Source: Lachancea thermotolerans CBS 6340 (Eukaryota > Ascomycota > Saccharomycetes > Saccharomycetales > Saccharomycetaceae). From it: 64,000 bases of DNA. Below, in pieces: positions 50,407-61,300 of this stretch. Position 1 is the stretch's first letter. Each line of letters begins with the position of its first letter. The notes below the pieces were generated by a model that was given only the letters and a program-made list of their open reading frames with translations, ran no database searches and was not told where the DNA came from. A program made the position numbers and the translations under genes. Location: positions 930,001-994,000 of the forward strand of contig NC_013081.1 of the NCBI RefSeq assembly GCF_000142805.1, written 5' to 3'.

Positions 50407-51681
50407 ATGAGTACTTCTACTGGGTTTTCAAGCGGTGTGCTTAGCGACAACAACGCAAATGGCAGCGCTACGGCAGTTGCCACGCCTAAGCGTGCGATCG
50501 ATACCAACGGTAATGTCTTCAACGTACCTGACTACTCGATCAAAGATATTCTCTCCGCTATTCCCAAGGAGTGCTACAAGCGCGACACATTGTGGTCGTT
50601 GCATTACGTGGCCCGCGACGTGGCCGCGATCGCTGTGATCGGCTATGTCGGAACAAACTACATTCCAGTATGGTTTCCCGACAGTTCGTTGTTGAGAGCG
50701 GCGGCCTACTCTCTGCAGTCTTTCTTGATTGGACTGTTCGGGTTTGGCCTCTGGATCCTAGCCCATGAGTGTGGCCACTCTGCATTTTCAGACTCCCCCG
50801 CGGTCAATGATACCGTCGGATGGGTTTTGCACTCATGGTGGATGGTCCCATACTTTTCTTGGAAGTTCTCGCACAGCAAGCACCACAAGGCTACTGGGCA
50901 TATGACCAGAGACATGGTGTTTGTGCCATACACCAAGGAGGAGTACTTGGAGACCAAGAACAAGTCTCTGCTAAGTGAGGTTGTCGAGGAGGCCCCAGCT
51001 GTGACCCTATTCAACCTCATCGCCCAACAACTTGGTGGACTACAGCTCTACCTAGCGACAAACGCTACAGGCCAGCCATACCCAGGCGTTCCCAAGTTCT
51101 TCAAGTCGCACTATTGGCCAACTTCTCCAGTCTTCGATGCTAAGGACTTCTGGTACATCATTCTTAGTGACATCGGAATTGCGTCAACACTGACCATTAA
51201 CTATATGTGGTACAGAGCGTACGGCGCCCACGTTGTGCTCATCAACTGGTTCCTCCCATGGTTATGGGTTAATCACTGGCTTGTGTTTGTAACTTTCCTG
51301 CAGCACACAGACCCCACAATGCCCCATTATGATGCTGAAGAATGGACCTTCGCGAAGGGCGCGGCGGCCACTATTGACAGAGATTTTGGATTCATAGGCC
51401 AACACATCTTCCACGATATCATCGAGACTCATGTTCTCCACCACTACTGCAGCAGAATTCCGTTCTACAATGCTCGCAAAGCCACTGCCGCAATCAAAGA
51501 GGTCATGGGCCAGCACTATCGCTACGAAAGTGAGAATATGTGGAAATCGCTTTGGAAGGTTGCAAGATCTTGCCAGTTTGTTGAGAGCTCAGAAAACAAT
51601 GGTGTTTATATGTTCAGAAATACCAACAAAGTTGGCGTGGCTCCGCACAAAGGCCCTAGCTCTAATGTTCCTTTAGAATAA
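50407..51681 (+). CDS. FAD2: Fatty acid desaturase, Fad2-type (delta-12)
   Basis: This ER enzyme puts a second double bond into oleoyl chains to make linoleate. From the ATG at 50407 it is 424 residues with about 37 residues before the conserved NVFNVPDYSIKDILSAIP segment. An in-frame ATG at 50341 would add 22 residues. The three histidine boxes binding the di-iron centre are HECGH (120-124), HSKHH (156-160) and HVLHH (342-346). Hydrophobic segments precede and lie between boxes two and three. The gene is absent from S. cerevisiae but known in Lachancea kluyveri and Kluyveromyces, where a related omega-3 enzyme Fad3 also occurs; sequence alone does not fully separate the two. It stands between PRP28 and PEX5, which are neighbours in S. 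cerevisiae. Confidence 0.9.
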   Translation: MSTSTGFSSGVLSDNNANGSATAVATPKRAIDTNGNVFNVPDYSIKDILSAIPKECYKRDTLWSLHYVARDVAAIAVIGYVGTNYIPVWFPDSSLLRAAAYSLQSFLIGLFGFGLWILAHECGHSAFSDSPAVNDTVGWVLHSWWMVPYFSWKFSHSKHHKATGHMTRDMVFVPYTKEEYLETKNKSLLSEVVEEAPAVTLFNLIAQQLGGLQLYLATNATGQPYPGVPKFFKSHYWPTSPVFDAKDFWYIILSDIGIASTLTINYMWYRAYGAHVVLINWFLPWLWVNHWLVFVTFLQHTDPTMPHYDAEEWTFAKGAAATIDRDFGFIGQHIFHDIIETHVLHHYCSRIPFYNARKATAAIKEVMGQHYRYESENMWKSLWKVARSCQFVESSENNGVYMFRNTNKVGVAPHKGPSSNVPLE

Positions 51682-51830
51682 AGTGCTGATGCAGCGGAAA
51701 CAACGGCGCTGTTGTAACACCGCTTTAATTTATTTCGTAACTAGTGCTCCATAGACTAGATATAACTTCAACTCCACATCTGATCACTGGGAGGAGGCTC
51801 ACCGGCACATACCGCTTTGACCTCAGGAAG

Positions 51831-53537
51831 ATGAGTGCTGACTGTTCTGTTGGCTCTAACCCTCTGGCAAGCTTGAATAAGCATGCTCAACAAGATAGAA
51901 GTTTGCATCATGGAGGGGGCTTAAGGCTCAACAATGAAGCAGCGCAACGATTTAAATCACAGGATAGTGTTGTCAGTGACGCCAGCAGAGCGCGAATGGA
52001 AGCGTTTATGGACCAAGAACATATGGACCACCCCATGATGCTGAAAGGGCCAAGACCCATGCTTTCGCGCCCGCTTCAGGAAAGTTCTCAGCAGGCGCGA
52101 GAAAGTTGGGGTAAACAGTTTTCTAGCTCCCCTGCCTTAAGCATGAACCAGAGCCCGGAGTTGCACAGCCCAACTTCACAAGTACCCTCGATTGCATACC
52201 AGAAGGGCTTGCCTGCTGGGAATACTGAAGGATCCCAGGTGATGCGGGCACGAGTTGTTGGGCCACGGTATGGGCCGGGACTGGCATCAGGCATGTTCAA
52301 TCCTATGTCCCACCAGACTGCTCAACAACCTGTTTACCGCCACTCGAGCCCACAGTCTCACATGAGTATGAACCAAGAATCATGGGACGAACAGTTCAAG
52401 GAGCTAGAAAAGGAAGTATCAGAAAAACTAGCATTGCATGAGGAAGAGGTGAAGCCTCAGGCCGCCGCAGCAGAACAGGACGTTGTCGAGGACCAGTATC
52501 AAGCAGAATTCCAGGAGGTCTGGGATAACTTGCAAGAGGAATCGCAAATTCCTGACGCTGGAGGCGATGTCGAAACAGACTGGCAGCGTGAGTACCAACA
52601 ATACATTTCTGGAAGGCCCTCAGATACTACTCAATATCGTTTCGAGACTGAAAATCAATACTTGCATAACTCCAATGCTTACGAGATAGGATGCATACTA
52701 ATGGAAAATGGAGCGAAGTTGAGTGAGGCTGCCTTGGCATTCGAGGCAGCAGTCCAAGAAGACCCCAGCCACGTCGATGCCTGGCTGAAACTGGGGATGG
52801 TCCAAACGCAGAATGAGATGGAGTACAATGGAATAGGTGCTCTTGAGGAATGCTTGAGACTTGATCCCAGGAACTTGGACGGGATGGTCACTCTAGCAAT
52901 CAGCTACATTAATGAAGGCTACGATGTGAGTGCCTTCAAGATGCTCAACAAGTGGCTGGAAACCAAGTATCCGGACATGGTAGCGCCGAACGAGGCTCTC
53001 GAAAAAAGCACTGACCGCTACAGTATGAACCAGGCAATTACTTTGCGCTTTCTACAAGTGGTTAATAAGCTCCCCCAAGTAGACGCGAGTTTGCAGCTAG
53101 GGCTTGGAATACTTTTTTATTCTAATGACGATTATGACAAAACTGTTGACTGCTTCCGTGCTGCCTTGGCAGTCAAGCCTGATGACGAACTGATGTGGAA
53201 CAGGCTAGGCGCATCTCTGGCCAACTCTAACCGTTCAGAGGAAGCCATCCAGGCCTACCGGAAAGCACTTCAGCTGAAACCTACTTTCGTGAGAGCCCGC
53301 TGCAACCTGGCTGTATCGTGCATGAACATGGGTTGTTTCAAAGAAGCCGCGGAGTACCTATTGACTGCGCTATCCATGCACGAGGTCGAGGGCATTTTAC
53401 CCTCGGAGACGCCGGCGAGCAGTAACCTCATCGAGACCTTGAAAAGGGCTTTCATTGGTATGGAAAGGCGTGACTTGCTCGAGGAAGTTCGCCCAAATAT
53501 GGATCTTGCGCCATTTCGTAATGAGTTCAACTTCTAA
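51831..53537 (+). CDS. PEX5: Pex5, peroxisomal targeting signal 1 receptor
   Basis: Pex5 binds the C-terminal SKL-type signal of peroxisomal enzymes and shuttles them to the Pex13/Pex14 docking complex. The 568-residue product starts at 51831 with MSADCSVGSNPLA. C5 fits the conserved N-terminal cysteine that is monoubiquitinated for recycling, which also decides the start. WxxxF/Y-type motifs (ESWGKQF, ESWDEQF, VWDNL) fill the N-terminal half. The C-terminal half has TPR repeats (NAYEIGCILMENGAKLSEAALAFEAAV, DAWLKLGMVQTQNE, ELMWNRLGASLANSNRSEEAI). Homologue of YDR244W. Confidence 0.98.
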   Translation: MSADCSVGSNPLASLNKHAQQDRSLHHGGGLRLNNEAAQRFKSQDSVVSDASRARMEAFMDQEHMDHPMMLKGPRPMLSRPLQESSQQARESWGKQFSSSPALSMNQSPELHSPTSQVPSIAYQKGLPAGNTEGSQVMRARVVGPRYGPGLASGMFNPMSHQTAQQPVYRHSSPQSHMSMNQESWDEQFKELEKEVSEKLALHEEEVKPQAAAAEQDVVEDQYQAEFQEVWDNLQEESQIPDAGGDVETDWQREYQQYISGRPSDTTQYRFETENQYLHNSNAYEIGCILMENGAKLSEAALAFEAAVQEDPSHVDAWLKLGMVQTQNEMEYNGIGALEECLRLDPRNLDGMVTLAISYINEGYDVSAFKMLNKWLETKYPDMVAPNEALEKSTDRYSMNQAITLRFLQVVNKLPQVDASLQLGLGILFYSNDDYDKTVDCFRAALAVKPDDELMWNRLGASLANSNRSEEAIQAYRKALQLKPTFVRARCNLAVSCMNMGCFKEAAEYLLTALSMHEVEGILPSETPASSNLIETLKRAFIGMERRDLLEEVRPNMDLAPFRNEFNF

Positions 53538-53663
53538 GTCTAGATAGCTACCTATTGAAATCATAACTCATTTCATATATTTTTATTTTGTAGTGCTAAT
53601 ATTTAAAAAAAGTTACAGGAAAATTTGGTGTAATCTTTAGATCTGATCCAAAATAGCGGCAAA

Positions 53664-54677
53664 ATGAGCTCCAGTATGCCATACGATCCTTCTTTTGAGG
53701 ATGAAAAGAAGCGGCAATACTCTTATAAACACCGCTCGTTTTTAGATCGCGTCGGAGCAACCATCGCCCAACACAAAAGAGCGGTGTTAGGCATTTTTTG
53801 TGCATTTTTTGTGTTGTTTTGGTTCGGTTCCTCAAGATTCACACTCTGGTCGAAAGACCCTAAAATTGTCCTTATACTCGCAGTAAACGATGGTGGTGGA
53901 GTGCACAAGTGGAAAGGTGAACAGGAATGGGCGATAGAGCGAATCTCGATTCAAAATAAACGTGCCTACGCCAAAAGACACGGCTATGGACTCACGCTAA
54001 AAGATATGAGAACGGCCAGAAGGTATTCACATGAATACAGGGAGGGATGGCAGAAGGTTGAGGTGCTCCGTCAAACTATGCGCGAGTTCCCCAAAGCAGA
54101 ATGGTTCTGGTGGTTGGACCTCGAAACTTTGATCATGGAGCCTCAAATCTCATTAGAGGAACACATATTCAAGAGGTTGGACTCACTGTCATACCGGATG
54201 TTAGATAAGTTCAATCCACTAGACCTCCCTCTCGACATCCCTTATGTCGACTACTCTCAACCGCCTGAGTTGCTCATCACTCAGGATTGCGGTGGTTTCA
54301 ACCTTGGATCGTTTTTGGTCAAGAACTCTAAATGGGCTCATTTACTGCTTGATGTTTGGTGGGACCCTGTGTGCTACGAACAGAAACACATGATGTGGGA
54401 GCATCGTGAACAAGACGCGCTCGAGGCGCTCTACGCAAACCAGCCCTGGATTCGTGAAAAAACCGCATTTTTGCCGCTCAGAAGTGTCAATGCTTTCCCA
54501 CCAGGTGCTTGTTCTGAGTTCTCGGATGACCCAAGATACTTCTACAGTGAAGAAGATCGCGACTTTGTGGTCAATATGGCCGGGTGCGCTTTCGGAAGAG
54601 ATTGCTGGGGTGAAATGCAGCGTTACGGATCTTTGCTAGAAAGCCATAATCAGAAGTGGTGGCGCAGATTTTACTAG
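53664..54677 (+). CDS. MNN10: Mnn10, Golgi alpha-1,6-mannosyltransferase subunit
   Basis: Mnn10 is part of the mannan polymerase II complex that extends the alpha-1,6 backbone of N-linked mannans. The 337-residue product (S. cerevisiae 393) is a type II membrane protein with a cytosolic tail of about 35 residues and an anchor at about 39-56. The lumenal GT34-family domain follows: ILAVNDGGGVHKW, AYAKRHGYGL, EWFWWLDLETLIM with the metal-binding acidic cluster, then TQDCGGFNLGSFLVKNSKWA and EQDALEAL. Homologue of YDR245W and the last gene of the ancestral YDR block in this window. Confidence 0.95.
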   Translation: MSSSMPYDPSFEDEKKRQYSYKHRSFLDRVGATIAQHKRAVLGIFCAFFVLFWFGSSRFTLWSKDPKIVLILAVNDGGGVHKWKGEQEWAIERISIQNKRAYAKRHGYGLTLKDMRTARRYSHEYREGWQKVEVLRQTMREFPKAEWFWWLDLETLIMEPQISLEEHIFKRLDSLSYRMLDKFNPLDLPLDIPYVDYSQPPELLITQDCGGFNLGSFLVKNSKWAHLLLDVWWDPVCYEQKHMMWEHREQDALEALYANQPWIREKTAFLPLRSVNAFPPGACSEFSDDPRYFYSEEDRDFVVNMAGCAFGRDCWGEMQRYGSLLESHNQKWWRRFY

Positions 54678-54996
54678 CCGGAAGACACTGCTTTTTTATT
54701 TCGACACCAAGAAGTTGGCCGCAGTTGTATTGTTAGCAAGAAAAAAAGATTCCCCGCGACCACTCAAAACACAGTTCAGGAATGGATTGTTTTGGCTAAT
54801 GTTATGGGCATAATAAGAGGCTCAGAAATATCTCACAGTTTCAGTTTCATGGGTCTAGTGCTCTTACTTGACCGGTTTCGTATATTACTACGTATGTTCA
54901 AGTGACAAGATGATTAATTTCAACCGAAAACACTAACTCTTTGTAAATAAAAGAGAATATTTCGTGACAAGCATATCTAAGGGCGGCCTAGTTGGA
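54678..54996 (+). promoter_or_regulatory. MNN10 3' region and SWI1 promoter; synteny breakpoint
   Basis: About 320 AT-rich bases. Left of here genes match S. cerevisiae chromosome IV; right of here they match chromosome XVI. No repeat, tRNA or element remnant marks the junction. Confidence 0.5.
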
Positions 54997-57900
54997 ATGG
55001 ATAACCAGTACATTGGCGGCCAAGAAAGTCAGGAGCAAGATGAATACCTTAATTTCCTGGACCCCAGGCCCTTGCAGGAAAACACCAATGCACTAACTCC
55101 GCAAGTTATCCTTGCGCGCTCGACGATGAGCAATGCTGCATCTCCAAACGTGCAGTCTGTATCTCCGGCGTCTATGTTCTCACCCATGGCACAGTCTCAG
55201 CCAATGCCTACGGCGTCACCGCAGCAGGTCCTTAACGCTGGAACTACTCCACAGCAGGTGCTCACGCAGGCAGCGTCATCTCAACAAGTAAAGAATCAAG
55301 CCCCTACGCCACAAGCCATTTTGAGCAATCATAACACTCCCCAAATACAGGAGCAACAGCTCAATAATTCAAATGCTACTCCCAATAATGCATTTGCGGA
55401 TAGAGCAGCAATGTTCGTAGCCTTGCAACAGAGACAACAACAACAGCGTCAAAAGCTGCAGATGATGCAACAAGCTGCGCCACGCGCTAGCTCGCCTCAA
55501 AGCGCTCTACACCAACGGCCATCCGTTGGATCGCAGTCCCAGCCTTCTCCTGTGGGGCCGGTGCCTCAAGCTCAGGGAGGTTCCGGAACTAACATGCCAC
55601 CTATGCAACAACGGCAGGCAATTCAGAACCTCGACCCTGAAGTTCAAAGGCGAGTAAGCGGCGAACTGAACAATAAGCAGTACGAACTTTTTATGAAGTC
55701 TCTTTTAGAGAGTTGTAAGAGACGAAACGCTCCTCTTCATGCCCTTCCCGAGATTCAAGGGCGCAGGGTCAACTTATTTGTTCTGTACATGATGGTTCAA
55801 AAACTAGGTGGTGGTGAAAGCGTGACACGCTTTCAGCAATGGCCAATGCTGGTACAAAAACTGCAGCTACCTCAAGATTCATCTCAGCAGCTGGCCACAC
55901 TCTACTACCATATACTGTTACCATATGAACAATACCTGGCGTCCCCTGAAGGTATAAAGGAAACTCAGTCCAAGAGGATCTTTTTACAGCAGTTTCTACA
56001 GGAGCTGCTGAAAAAGATTCTGGGGAGTAATCCCAATATCCAGCCTGACGTCCCGACCGGTGTCCCACCCAACATACAGGCTAGTCCACAAGTTAACATG
56101 CAAACTAATATACAAACAAATGACTCCAGCATTAGCGGCTACAGCACACCTAATAGTACCGAGATGCAAGAACCAAATAAAGTTCGGAAGCCCCGTAAAC
56201 CCAAGGTTAAGAAGAAGTCAAAAAAGGACTTGGAAAGAGAAATGAAATACCAACAGGAGCAGCTACAGAGACAACACCAACTACAACAAGAACAACAAAG
56301 CAAGTTAATCGCAGAACAGCGCTTCAAACAGCAACAGGAACAGCTTCGCTTACAGCAACAGCAAGCCCTGCGACAAAATCTTGAGTACCAAAAACTTCCC
56401 AAGGTTTATAAACGATCATTTGCTCGCAATTATGTCCCATTTACCCGTCCTATTGAAACCTCTAACGGATATGATATTAGAGCCATTTCTCAAATTGGTG
56501 AGAAGATCGATGCAAACAAACCAGTGTTTTTGTTTGCACCTGAACTCGGCACAATAAATTTACACGCATTGTCTCTCTCTCTACTTTCTGACTGTCTTTC
56601 AGAAATCAATGTGGCTTTGAATATTCTATTAGTGACGAGCGCGGATGCTGTGCTGAAAATATCGCTGGAGCGTTTCGAAGGTTTGATAGATTCGTTAACA
56701 ATACTAGGCTGCCGTATTCTAAACAAATTATGCTTACCATCCATTTCATCTTTTGACCAAGGGAGTGGCTATCTGGAAGAATATGATGTCGGTAATATGT
56801 TGGATCAAAACACCACATACTCACAAGCTACCGCTGCTTTAGAAGCGATCCACAGAAAGACTGTTAATGAGAAAAATGACACCGAGGGTTTCAAGATAAA
56901 AGTAGACTCGTTGACTGGGGTTGACTTAGAACAAGCAATGTTGACTCCAGAACAAACGCCGTTGGATCCAACTGGCTTTGAAAGAAGGGAAGAGGAAGTT
57001 GAGACTAAAGAGTCGTTTCAAAATGAATGGGATTATCTGCCTGAGCCGCTGTGGGTTTCGGATAACTTGGAGGGATGTACTCTAAATGTTCCTAGTTATC
57101 TAAGCTCTTTGCGGGACGTTCGTGATGAGATTGATACCATTTTTACAAAAGTTAATGAGCGGGGAGCTGAAAACCCTCAACTGCTTTTGGTGGACCAACT
57201 GTCTACTATTTCCATGATTTTGAGGAACTTATCTTTTAATGAAACAAACACATCTCCTATTGCGAATAATGTGCCATTTAAGCGATTCTTGACCGACCTA
57301 ATGTGGGCACTTTTGTTGCACAGCGACAGATTTGTGTTTCATCGGAAGCGCCTGAATTTCAAAAAAGATATCATAATAACCCTTGCCAACATCGCGCACA
57401 TTTTCAAATTAGAAAATCACGTATCGGCATGTTTACTTCTGCTCTTAATAATAAGCTTGGGTGAGAAGAATACCGAACTCGGTCAAGAGGAATCGCTAAA
57501 ATTTCCTGAAAATTCCGTGCAGTTGAGCAAATATCAAAGCTTCGGGGTGGACGTGTTGGCTAAGATTCTTTCGCTTGGGTACCCTAACAGGTTTTTAATT
57601 AAGTGTGTCTTATTGCAACAATTTGAGCCAGACTCGCAATCACAAGTCGTCGAAACATGCCAAAAACTAATAGAGCTTTACGGAAGCATTGCCACTCAAC
57701 CTCTCGGCAACTTGAGCCTTCTAAACGATATATTCGCTTCCCTTATATCAATTATTCCATTCCAGCAACTCAATATGTCTCCCACCCTGATTGAAGATGC
57801 CAGTCCAACCATATCTCAAAGCATTACCGCCTTACTGTCTCTGGTTCGTTTGATTAAGAAAGAGGATATGCCTTGCACAGCAAGTAACTTACCTCTTCTG

Positions 57901-58311
57901 TGGCTCACCTCCGAGGAAAACATTGGATCAAGTCTGCGGCGCCTGAGTGAAGCCTTGTCAAACATTGGCATCCACACTAACAACAACCTCAGCCACCTTA
58001 AACTACTTTTCAACTCGATCAGTACAAAATCTCTGCAGTTGGTATGTCTACTCATCGAAAAATCTTTGGAATTAGCCGCACAGAATGATAATGCCGAGGG
58101 GGGCGCCACTTACTTAGCGGCAGCTAAAGAATTAAACGGAATTCCTAACCTGCTTCCATCTGAACCCAATGCGTTCTCATTGCTTACAAACCCTATGGCA
58201 GATTTCGGGGTTGCAACTGGAATGGGCACATTGTATCGGCTAAGGAATCAATTAATTGCGACTGATTTCCAACAGTGCGTTGATGCCGATGTTCATGATG
58301 CTAATAAATAG
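54997..58311 (+). CDS. SWI1: Swi1, ARID subunit of the SWI/SNF chromatin remodeller
   Basis: Swi1 targets SWI/SNF to activators. The 1104-residue product (S. cerevisiae 1314) starts at the ATG at 54997 (MDNQYIGGQESQEQ). The first 235 residues are Gln/Asn/Ser/Pro-rich, with degenerate PQQVL repeats at about 75-110; in S. cerevisiae this region is prion-forming. The ARID domain follows at about 225-325 (NNKQYELFMKSLLESC, ALPEIQGRRVNLFVLYMMVQKLGGG). A basic linker KPRKPKVKKKSKK leads to a Gln-rich coil, then a long helical C-terminal region (LPKVYKRSFARNY, KPVFLFAPELGTINLHALS, DQLSTISMILRNLSF, LWLTSEENIGSSL). Homologue of YPL016W, convergent with RAD1 across 58 bases. Confidence 0.97.
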   Translation: MDNQYIGGQESQEQDEYLNFLDPRPLQENTNALTPQVILARSTMSNAASPNVQSVSPASMFSPMAQSQPMPTASPQQVLNAGTTPQQVLTQAASSQQVKNQAPTPQAILSNHNTPQIQEQQLNNSNATPNNAFADRAAMFVALQQRQQQQRQKLQMMQQAAPRASSPQSALHQRPSVGSQSQPSPVGPVPQAQGGSGTNMPPMQQRQAIQNLDPEVQRRVSGELNNKQYELFMKSLLESCKRRNAPLHALPEIQGRRVNLFVLYMMVQKLGGGESVTRFQQWPMLVQKLQLPQDSSQQLATLYYHILLPYEQYLASPEGIKETQSKRIFLQQFLQELLKKILGSNPNIQPDVPTGVPPNIQASPQVNMQTNIQTNDSSISGYSTPNSTEMQEPNKVRKPRKPKVKKKSKKDLEREMKYQQEQLQRQHQLQQEQQSKLIAEQRFKQQQEQLRLQQQQALRQNLEYQKLPKVYKRSFARNYVPFTRPIETSNGYDIRAISQIGEKIDANKPVFLFAPELGTINLHALSLSLLSDCLSEINVALNILLVTSADAVLKISLERFEGLIDSLTILGCRILNKLCLPSISSFDQGSGYLEEYDVGNMLDQNTTYSQATAALEAIHRKTVNEKNDTEGFKIKVDSLTGVDLEQAMLTPEQTPLDPTGFERREEEVETKESFQNEWDYLPEPLWVSDNLEGCTLNVPSYLSSLRDVRDEIDTIFTKVNERGAENPQLLLVDQLSTISMILRNLSFNETNTSPIANNVPFKRFLTDLMWALLLHSDRFVFHRKRLNFKKDIIITLANIAHIFKLENHVSACLLLLLIISLGEKNTELGQEESLKFPENSVQLSKYQSFGVDVLAKILSLGYPNRFLIKCVLLQQFEPDSQSQVVETCQKLIELYGSIATQPLGNLSLLNDIFASLISIIPFQQLNMSPTLIEDASPTISQSITALLSLVRLIKKEDMPCTASNLPLLWLTSEENIGSSLRRLSEALSNIGIHTNNNLSHLKLLFNSISTKSLQLVCLLIEKSLELAAQNDNAEGGATYLAAAKELNGIPNLLPSEPNAFSLLTNPMADFGVATGMGTLYRLRNQLIATDFQQCVDADVHDANK

Positions 58312-58369
58312 GCAAGAGCCTGCGTAATTACCTAGATTTAAGTACAGATTCTTTTTTTTGGTAATAGTT

Positions 58370-61300
58370 TCATTCCTCCAACATGATATCATTGTCCTTT
58401 TCTTCGTTTTCTGTCTGCACGTAATGCCATATTCTCTCAGCGAGATTCTTATCATTAACTAAATCGGTAATTTGATCAACACTGAGTTTTTGTAAGTTGG
58501 TAAACCTCTTCACTCGCCGAATGATGGTATAGTAGTCAACGTTGGATAAGCCTGGGATGCTCAACAGCTCTTTAAACTTTTCATTAGAATGGTTGGTCTT
58601 GTCTTTCGCACCACTAGATTTTCTATTAACGCCTATTTCAACGCATGTTGTAGGATCAGGCTGTTCTCGGCCAAGTTTGAGATCCAAAATTAAATTCACC
58701 GTCTGCAGAGGAGACGAAGACCAAAGAATCCTCAATGAAGGAAATTTCATAATAAGCTGAGCTAGCTGCATTTGGATTTCATCTTGCATCAGCTTGCTAC
58801 CAATAGGGTGGGAAGTTGACGACGCAGAGTTGTACCTTTTCTCACTGAAGGGTTCTAACGAGAAAGAGTCGCCATCATCAAACTCTATGAGTAGAGTGGG
58901 ATATTCGTAGTATCTGGACATCTTTTTACACTGATCATTCAGCCTGCCATTTTTGAAGCTTCCAATCAAATCTGAAATTGACTTTCTCTCAACACAGATC
59001 TGTGGAGAGAGAATGTAATCTCCAATTGTCAGCATGCATGGTATAACCTTTACACCATAACGATAGAGTAAGCCTGGCAGAGGAGCTCTAAACTCCCGCA
59101 TGTCTACAACAACAACATCTCCAGTGACCGCATCGTAGCCTTTTTGTCCACCGGCCAATCTGGAGTTCCTTAAACTCTGATTGAGCAGTAACTTTCGTTG
59201 AGCAAGGTTCTTGTATCTTGACAGGTCTTCGTCAGCTTCAAAATGCTGGGCGAGACCGGAATGTTCTCTAATTAGCCTAGTGAATGCATCCTTCTCTTTT
59301 TTAATCGCAATAAGGTGACTCTGCTCCTCAAAACTGTCACCGTAATACATAAAGTACACCTTGAGAGGCCAGTCTTTATGCAACGCCTTGAACATCTCAA
59401 CCCTTCTAATAAAAGCCAGGTCGGGTTCATACATGATAATATGCGATGGCAGTAGCTCTTGCAGTAACACATCGTTAGCTCTGTTGTAAAACTTTTCGAT
59501 GACGATCTGATCGCCTCTGTCAATGTACTCAAAATTATTTTGCCCATATGCCCAAGTGTTTTCATTTTTTATCATGGGCTCCAATTCTGAAGTATCTATA
59601 TTTGTTTCTTCAGTAAGCAGTAGTTCGTTATCTTCGTCAAAGTTCTGGGCCAGGTTGTCTATTTCTTGATCTCCAATAAGGCCCTCGTCAGTATCCTCAA
59701 TGATCTGGCTAATATGCTGTTCAATATCATCAACAGACATCACACTTTCTATGTCTTCGCCACCATTTGAGGTTGCTCTCTTCAGCCTGGTTACTGCAGC
59801 GACGCTTGCCGCACCGCGAGTTCTACGTCTCTTTGAAGCAACTTCCTCTTTCGCAAATGAGCGGGATACGCTGAGCTCAGCACTGGTACCTTCTTTGCGC
59901 GACTCTTCTTGAATATCTTCGGCCGTTTTTTTTAACAAATCTCTCCTGTTCATATAAGCTCTTAATTTATTCAGCATAAATCTCCTCGCTCCTTCTTTCC
60001 TGTTGGAGTAGCCTATGATCTTCCGCAATTGGCGACAAGTTCTATCCTCTGAGCACATGATGAGCGTCGGCCCTAAACTAGAACCTAATTTAGCCTGCTC
60101 AACAGCGATATCGTCCAGAATCGATGTTAGCTGTTCCCATTTTGGTAACTCCTCTAATTCATAGTTACCATCTGAAAAGACCCTTTTTTTTGCGTATGAA
60201 AGAACCGCTTGGGATTCCTCTGCCATAAGCCACGGAGATTCGGAGTACTTACGGGATACTGATGGCTTGTTTGCATCCAAAATAACTTGAATGATCTCGT
60301 AAAAGTCCACAGCATCATAGCTTACTAAAGCGTGCAATAACTTCTTCAAAGTACCAATGTCTTTGACAAGCTGCTTTGATTCAAACGAAATTCTATGCCA
60401 ATTGGGTGTCAGCACAGAATACAATGACCTAAAAAAGTTTGGATGCAGACAATTGTCGGCATTCCAAGATTCCAAAGATAGAGTGGGGTTTTTTCTATTC
60501 AACTCATCAATACATTTTTTGAGGCATTCAAAGAGCCCGAATTGAATTTGCGACATGGAATTCGTCAAAGACACTTTAACTTCAATTACTTTGTTTTCAT
60601 TTCGTACGTTCAAGCTCGAAGATACTTCGACATGAAATCTGGGCCAGAGTAATGTACGTTTCAAACGCAAGTCTTTCAGCTTCCGTTTTAACGGCGAAAA
60701 CTCAGTCATGAATGCTTCTGGTTCGTCAGAAACAGCTTTGATGAAACCCCACCTGTTCACCGAGCGGTACATTTCGGCGATAAAGGACTCATTAGAATAA
60801 TTGTGTAAGTTCTCAACATGCAGGATAACAAGACCAGTGATTTTGTTTGGGTGGATGATTCCCGAAAGTAGATCTACTATAAGAATTCTTGATGTCACAG
60901 ACACTATTCCGCCATGCAGATACAGCCTTCTTCTTTGGTCCACGGTAAGCAAATCTGCTGTAACGACACTGAAGGGCCTCTGGCCGTCTTCCTCAGTACC
61001 TGACCAAGCAAGCTCCAGCAATTCCTCAAGGATTTTTTCGTTGTCCTCTTCACTAGCATTTAGCAACAAAACCAGAGATCTTTTATCTTGGCCATTGATT
61101 CTAGTAGGAGTTGCTAAAACATGCAACAGGTTTGCCACAATTGGTTCTATTCCTAGCCCTTTCCCTAAAATCAAAAGGCTGTCTTCTGACACCAGTAGGT
61201 CTTCTACAATCATTTGTTGAAACGGAAGCGGTAGAGATAACTGAATATCGACAGGCCGTATCTCCTCAATATTGGGCCTCATGTGCGAGTCTCCATCATC

